From assembly GCF_002483205.1 (NCBI RefSeq), contig NZ_DLHM01000001.1:418664-482663 (forward strand): 64,000 nt of DNA, given 5' to 3'. Of this stretch, positions 62,112 through 64,000 are shown in pieces. Position numbers and translations under genes: made by a program. The notes under the pieces were generated by a model that saw only the letters and a list, made by a program, of their open reading frames with translations, searched no databases and was not told where the DNA came from. The first letter of the stretch is position 1; the number at the start of each line of letters is the position of its first letter. The stretch comes from Flavihumibacter sp. UBA7668. GTDB lineage: Bacteria > Bacteroidota > Bacteroidia > Chitinophagales > Chitinophagaceae.

Positions 62112-63314
62112 ATGAACCCATTTGTAGTTCAATTGAATCAAATCGCAGCCAAGCCTGAACGAACCATAATAGGGTTGATGTCCGGAACCTCTGTAGATGG
62201 ATTAGATATTGCGTTGTGCAGAATTTCAGGAAGCGGAATGGATACGGTAATCAATCTGCAGGAATTTATAACCCTGCCTTATGACGCAGATTTCAAGGCA
62301 GAAATCGCCTCCGTTTTTTCCAAAAAAACCGTGGATCTGCAACAACTCTGTTTACTAAATGGATGGATTGCCGAGCAGCATGCAGCACTCATTTTACAGG
62401 CATTGAAAAAATGGATGATCTCAGCTGATGAGATTGATATCATTGCAAGCCACGGTCAAACTATTTTTCATGCACCTAAATCTCTGCACCAGATTCAAAA
62501 ATTTGGAAATGGTACCCTCCAATTAGGAGATGGTGATCATATGGCAGTGAGAACTGGCATCATCACCCTAAGTGATTTCCGACAAAAACATATTGCCGCA
62601 GGCGGAGAAGGCGCGCCACTGGCTGCCTATGGTGATTACCTGATTTTTTCCAGGCGCAATGAGAACCGAATTATGCTGAATATCGGAGGAATTGCCAATT
62701 TTACTTTTCTTCCCGGTGATCTGAATCCGGATCTTGTATTTTGCTCAGACACCGGTACCGGTAACACCCTGATGGATGCCTTCATTCAAAAAATTCATCC
62801 TGGCATTTATTACGATGCAGATGCTGCTATCGCCTCACAGGGATCAATAAATGAAGCGTTGTTAACTGCACTTTTGGATCATCCTTTTTTCAGCCAGGAT
62901 TTCCCTAAAACAACCGGACCGGAATTATTCAATCTGGATTATTTGTCAGCAGCAAAAATCAAATCAGGAACCGAATCAATTTCCTATGCTGATACCATGG
63001 CCACCCTAAATCGCTTTTCTGCTGAAGCGATTGCAGGTGCAATCAGAACGCAGGTGAAAGAACTGGATCAATATCGCTTCTTTGTAAGTGGCGGAGGAAT
63101 GCACAATCCTTTGCTTATGAAAAATCTGCAGGAATTATTACCAGGAGTTGATTTTCGTCCCACGGCAGAATTGGAGATCAATCCGGATGCAAAAGAAGCA
63201 GTTTTATTTGCTGTATTGGCGAATGAATGGCTGGTAGGCGGACAGGTAAATTACGGTAAAGGAAGAAATGGAATTCCAACAGTATCCATGGGTAAATTGA
63301 GTTTCCCCGGATGA
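62112..63314 (+). CDS. anmK: Anhydro-N-acetylmuramic acid kinase
   Basis: 400 residues. Opens and phosphorylates anhydroMurNAc from lytic transglycosylases to MurNAc-6-phosphate, the substrate of MurQ. Signatures: IIGLMSGTSVDGLDIALCRI, ASHGQTIFHAP, DTGTGNTLMDAFI and FVSGGGMHNPLLMKNLQELL (ATP-binding glycines). Divergent from murQ; the 33-bp gap to ferritin is shared with that gene's own -7-like box. Confidence 0.96.
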   Translation: MNPFVVQLNQIAAKPERTIIGLMSGTSVDGLDIALCRISGSGMDTVINLQEFITLPYDADFKAEIASVFSKKTVDLQQLCLLNGWIAEQHAALILQALKKWMISADEIDIIASHGQTIFHAPKSLHQIQKFGNGTLQLGDGDHMAVRTGIITLSDFRQKHIAAGGEGAPLAAYGDYLIFSRRNENRIMLNIGGIANFTFLPGDLNPDLVFCSDTGTGNTLMDAFIQKIHPGIYYDADAAIASQGSINEALLTALLDHPFFSQDFPKTTGPELFNLDYLSAAKIKSGTESISYADTMATLNRFSAEAIAGAIRTQVKELDQYRFFVSGGGMHNPLLMKNLQELLPGVDFRPTAELEINPDAKEAVLFAVLANEWLVGGQVNYGKGRNGIPTVSMGKLSFPG

Positions 63315-63325
63315 TGCCGATTTTG

Positions 63326-63333
63326 TATCTTTC
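63326..63333 (+). promoter_or_regulatory. -7-like box (TATCTTTC) before ferritin
   Basis: TATCTTTC differs from TAnnTTTG by the last base and ends 14 bp before the ferritin ATG. It may give ferritin its own promoter apart from anmK. Confidence 0.35.
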
Positions 63334-63347
63334 TCAAAATTATTACC

Positions 63348-63851
63348 ATGCTTTCGAAAACCATGCAGGACGCGCTGAATAAACAGATTCAAATGGAAGC
63401 CGAATCCTCTCAGGCTTATCTGGCAATGGCTTGCTGGGCCGATATCCAACCCGGTTTACAGGGAGTTGCTGCTTTTTTTTATAAACAATCCGACGAAGAA
63501 CGCATGCATATGCTGAAATTAATCGCGTTTGTAAATGAACGTGGAGGATTTGCCATGGTGCCTGCTTTGGAACAACCTATTCTCACATTCCGCAGTTTGC
63601 AATCTGCCTTTGCTGAATTTCTCAAACACGAATTAAAAGTAAGCGATAGTATCAATGATCTCGTTCACCAGTCGCTGTCTGAAAAAGATTATGCCACGCA
63701 CAATTTCTTACAGTGGTATGTAACCGAACAAATGGAAGAAGAACGCACTGCCCGCACCCTCAACGAAAAATTGGAATTGATTGGCGAAGACAAAAGCGGA
63801 TTGTATTTGTTTGACAGAGATATTATGGCCTATCGGCCAAGTGAGAAGTGA
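63348..63851 (+). CDS. Ferritin (bacterial non-heme)
   Basis: 167 residues, four-helix ferritin-like fold. Ferroxidase-site residues are visible: EAESSQAYLAMACWADIQ and QSDEERMHMLKLIAFVNERG, then HNFLQWYVTEQMEEERTART. Stores iron as ferrihydrite. The last codons (SEK-stop) lie inside the repeat array that follows. Iron storage fits with the heme and TonB genes upstream. Confidence 0.93.
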   Translation: MLSKTMQDALNKQIQMEAESSQAYLAMACWADIQPGLQGVAAFFYKQSDEERMHMLKLIAFVNERGGFAMVPALEQPILTFRSLQSAFAEFLKHELKVSDSINDLVHQSLSEKDYATHNFLQWYVTEQMEEERTARTLNEKLELIGEDKSGLYLFDRDIMAYRPSEK

Positions 63852-64000
63852 GACGTGAAAGGTGAAAGGAGGTGAAAAGTGAAAAGTGAAAGGTCAAAGG
63901 TGAAACGTGAAAAGTGAAAGGTCAAAGGTGAAACGTGAAAAGTGAAAGGAAAAGGTGAAACGTGAAAAATGAAAGTTGAAAGTTGAAAAGTGAAAGGTCA
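63840..64000 (+). repeat. Long GTGAAAG-type heptamer array, continues past the window
   Basis: About 22 consecutive units of mostly 7 bp (AGTGAGA, CGTGAAA, GGTGAAA, AGTGAAA, GGTCAAA, AATGAAA, GTTGAAA and similar), with two indels (GGAGGTGAAA, GGAAAA). It starts within the last three ferritin codons and runs to the window edge. No gene is seen in it. Confidence 0.92.

Overview
This 64 kb window is chromosomal DNA of a Bacteroidota bacterium, most likely of the Chitinophagaceae/Sphingobacteriales side. The evidence is: two secreted proteins with gliding-motility/T9SS-type C-terminal sorting domains, two LytS/LytTR two-component pairs, a FecA-like TonB receptor, a long-form IleS followed by a DksA-like gene, and repeated TAnnTTTG (-7) promoter boxes a short distance before start codons. 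The family-level placement is inference. I see no rRNA, tRNA, CRISPR, transposase, integrase or phage genes; this is core chromosome interspersed with short repeats.

Layout. 1-4.0 kb (minus): sensor kinase, LytTR regulator and two tandem M28 peptidases, the last one cut by the window edge. 4.0-7.3 kb (plus): dxs, then a graveyard of two truncated pseudogenes (LytTR domain and haloperoxidase C-terminus), then an L,D-transpeptidase. 7.3-12.3 kb: a 1668-residue PKD-repeat T9SS protein. 12.3-20.0 kb: housekeeping genes in mixed orientation (scpA, DUF3078, mscL, EamA, frr, WecA-like, transketolase N-half, LolE-like permease, rbfA). 20.1-25.3 kb (plus): MsbA-like exporter, DPP-IV-like peptidase, secreted Gfo/Idh/MocA oxidoreductase. 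25.4-29.9 kb (minus): ileS then a DksA-domain protein with a long histone-like Ala/Lys/Pro tail. 30-41 kb: cell-envelope proteins (T9SS beta-helix-like protein, OmpA-like, TPR), PaiB-like protein, vanadium-haloperoxidase-like enzyme, second LytS/LytTR pair. 40.9-43.2 kb (minus): four overlapping genes (DoxX-like, DUF2071, membrane methyltransferase, 4-TM protein) of unknown function. 43.3-56.6 kb: TonB receptor and an unusually complete heme cluster (hemN, hemJ, hemH, hemA-C-D-E-F-B-L). 56.8-58.2 kb: two small secreted unknowns. 58.2-63.9 kb: murQ plus a GlcD/GlcF-type (D-lactate?) dehydrogenase, divergent from anmK, then ferritin.

How genes work together. The heme genes encode every step from glutamyl-tRNA to protoheme, with both oxygen-dependent (HemF) and oxygen-independent (HemN) oxidases; the TonB receptor and ferritin nearby plausibly supply and store iron. 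AnmK and MurQ are consecutive steps of muropeptide sugar recycling; MurQ releases D-lactate, and the gene directly after murQ looks like a D-lactate/glycolate dehydrogenase, so the operon may consume both products.

The most unusual signal is a family of short-period tandem arrays (period 7, 9 or 11 bp, mostly GTGAAAG/TAACTTC-like) that abut stop or start codons in many spacers, and that also seem to have entered coding sequences in frame (hemN, ileS, the dehydrogenase, the 3' end of hemH). One pair of period-9 arrays in inverted orientation flanks a four-helix-bundle (S23/IVP-type) gene inserted between hemB and hemL, an arrangement that recalls 23S rRNA intervening sequences but sits inside an mRNA operon.
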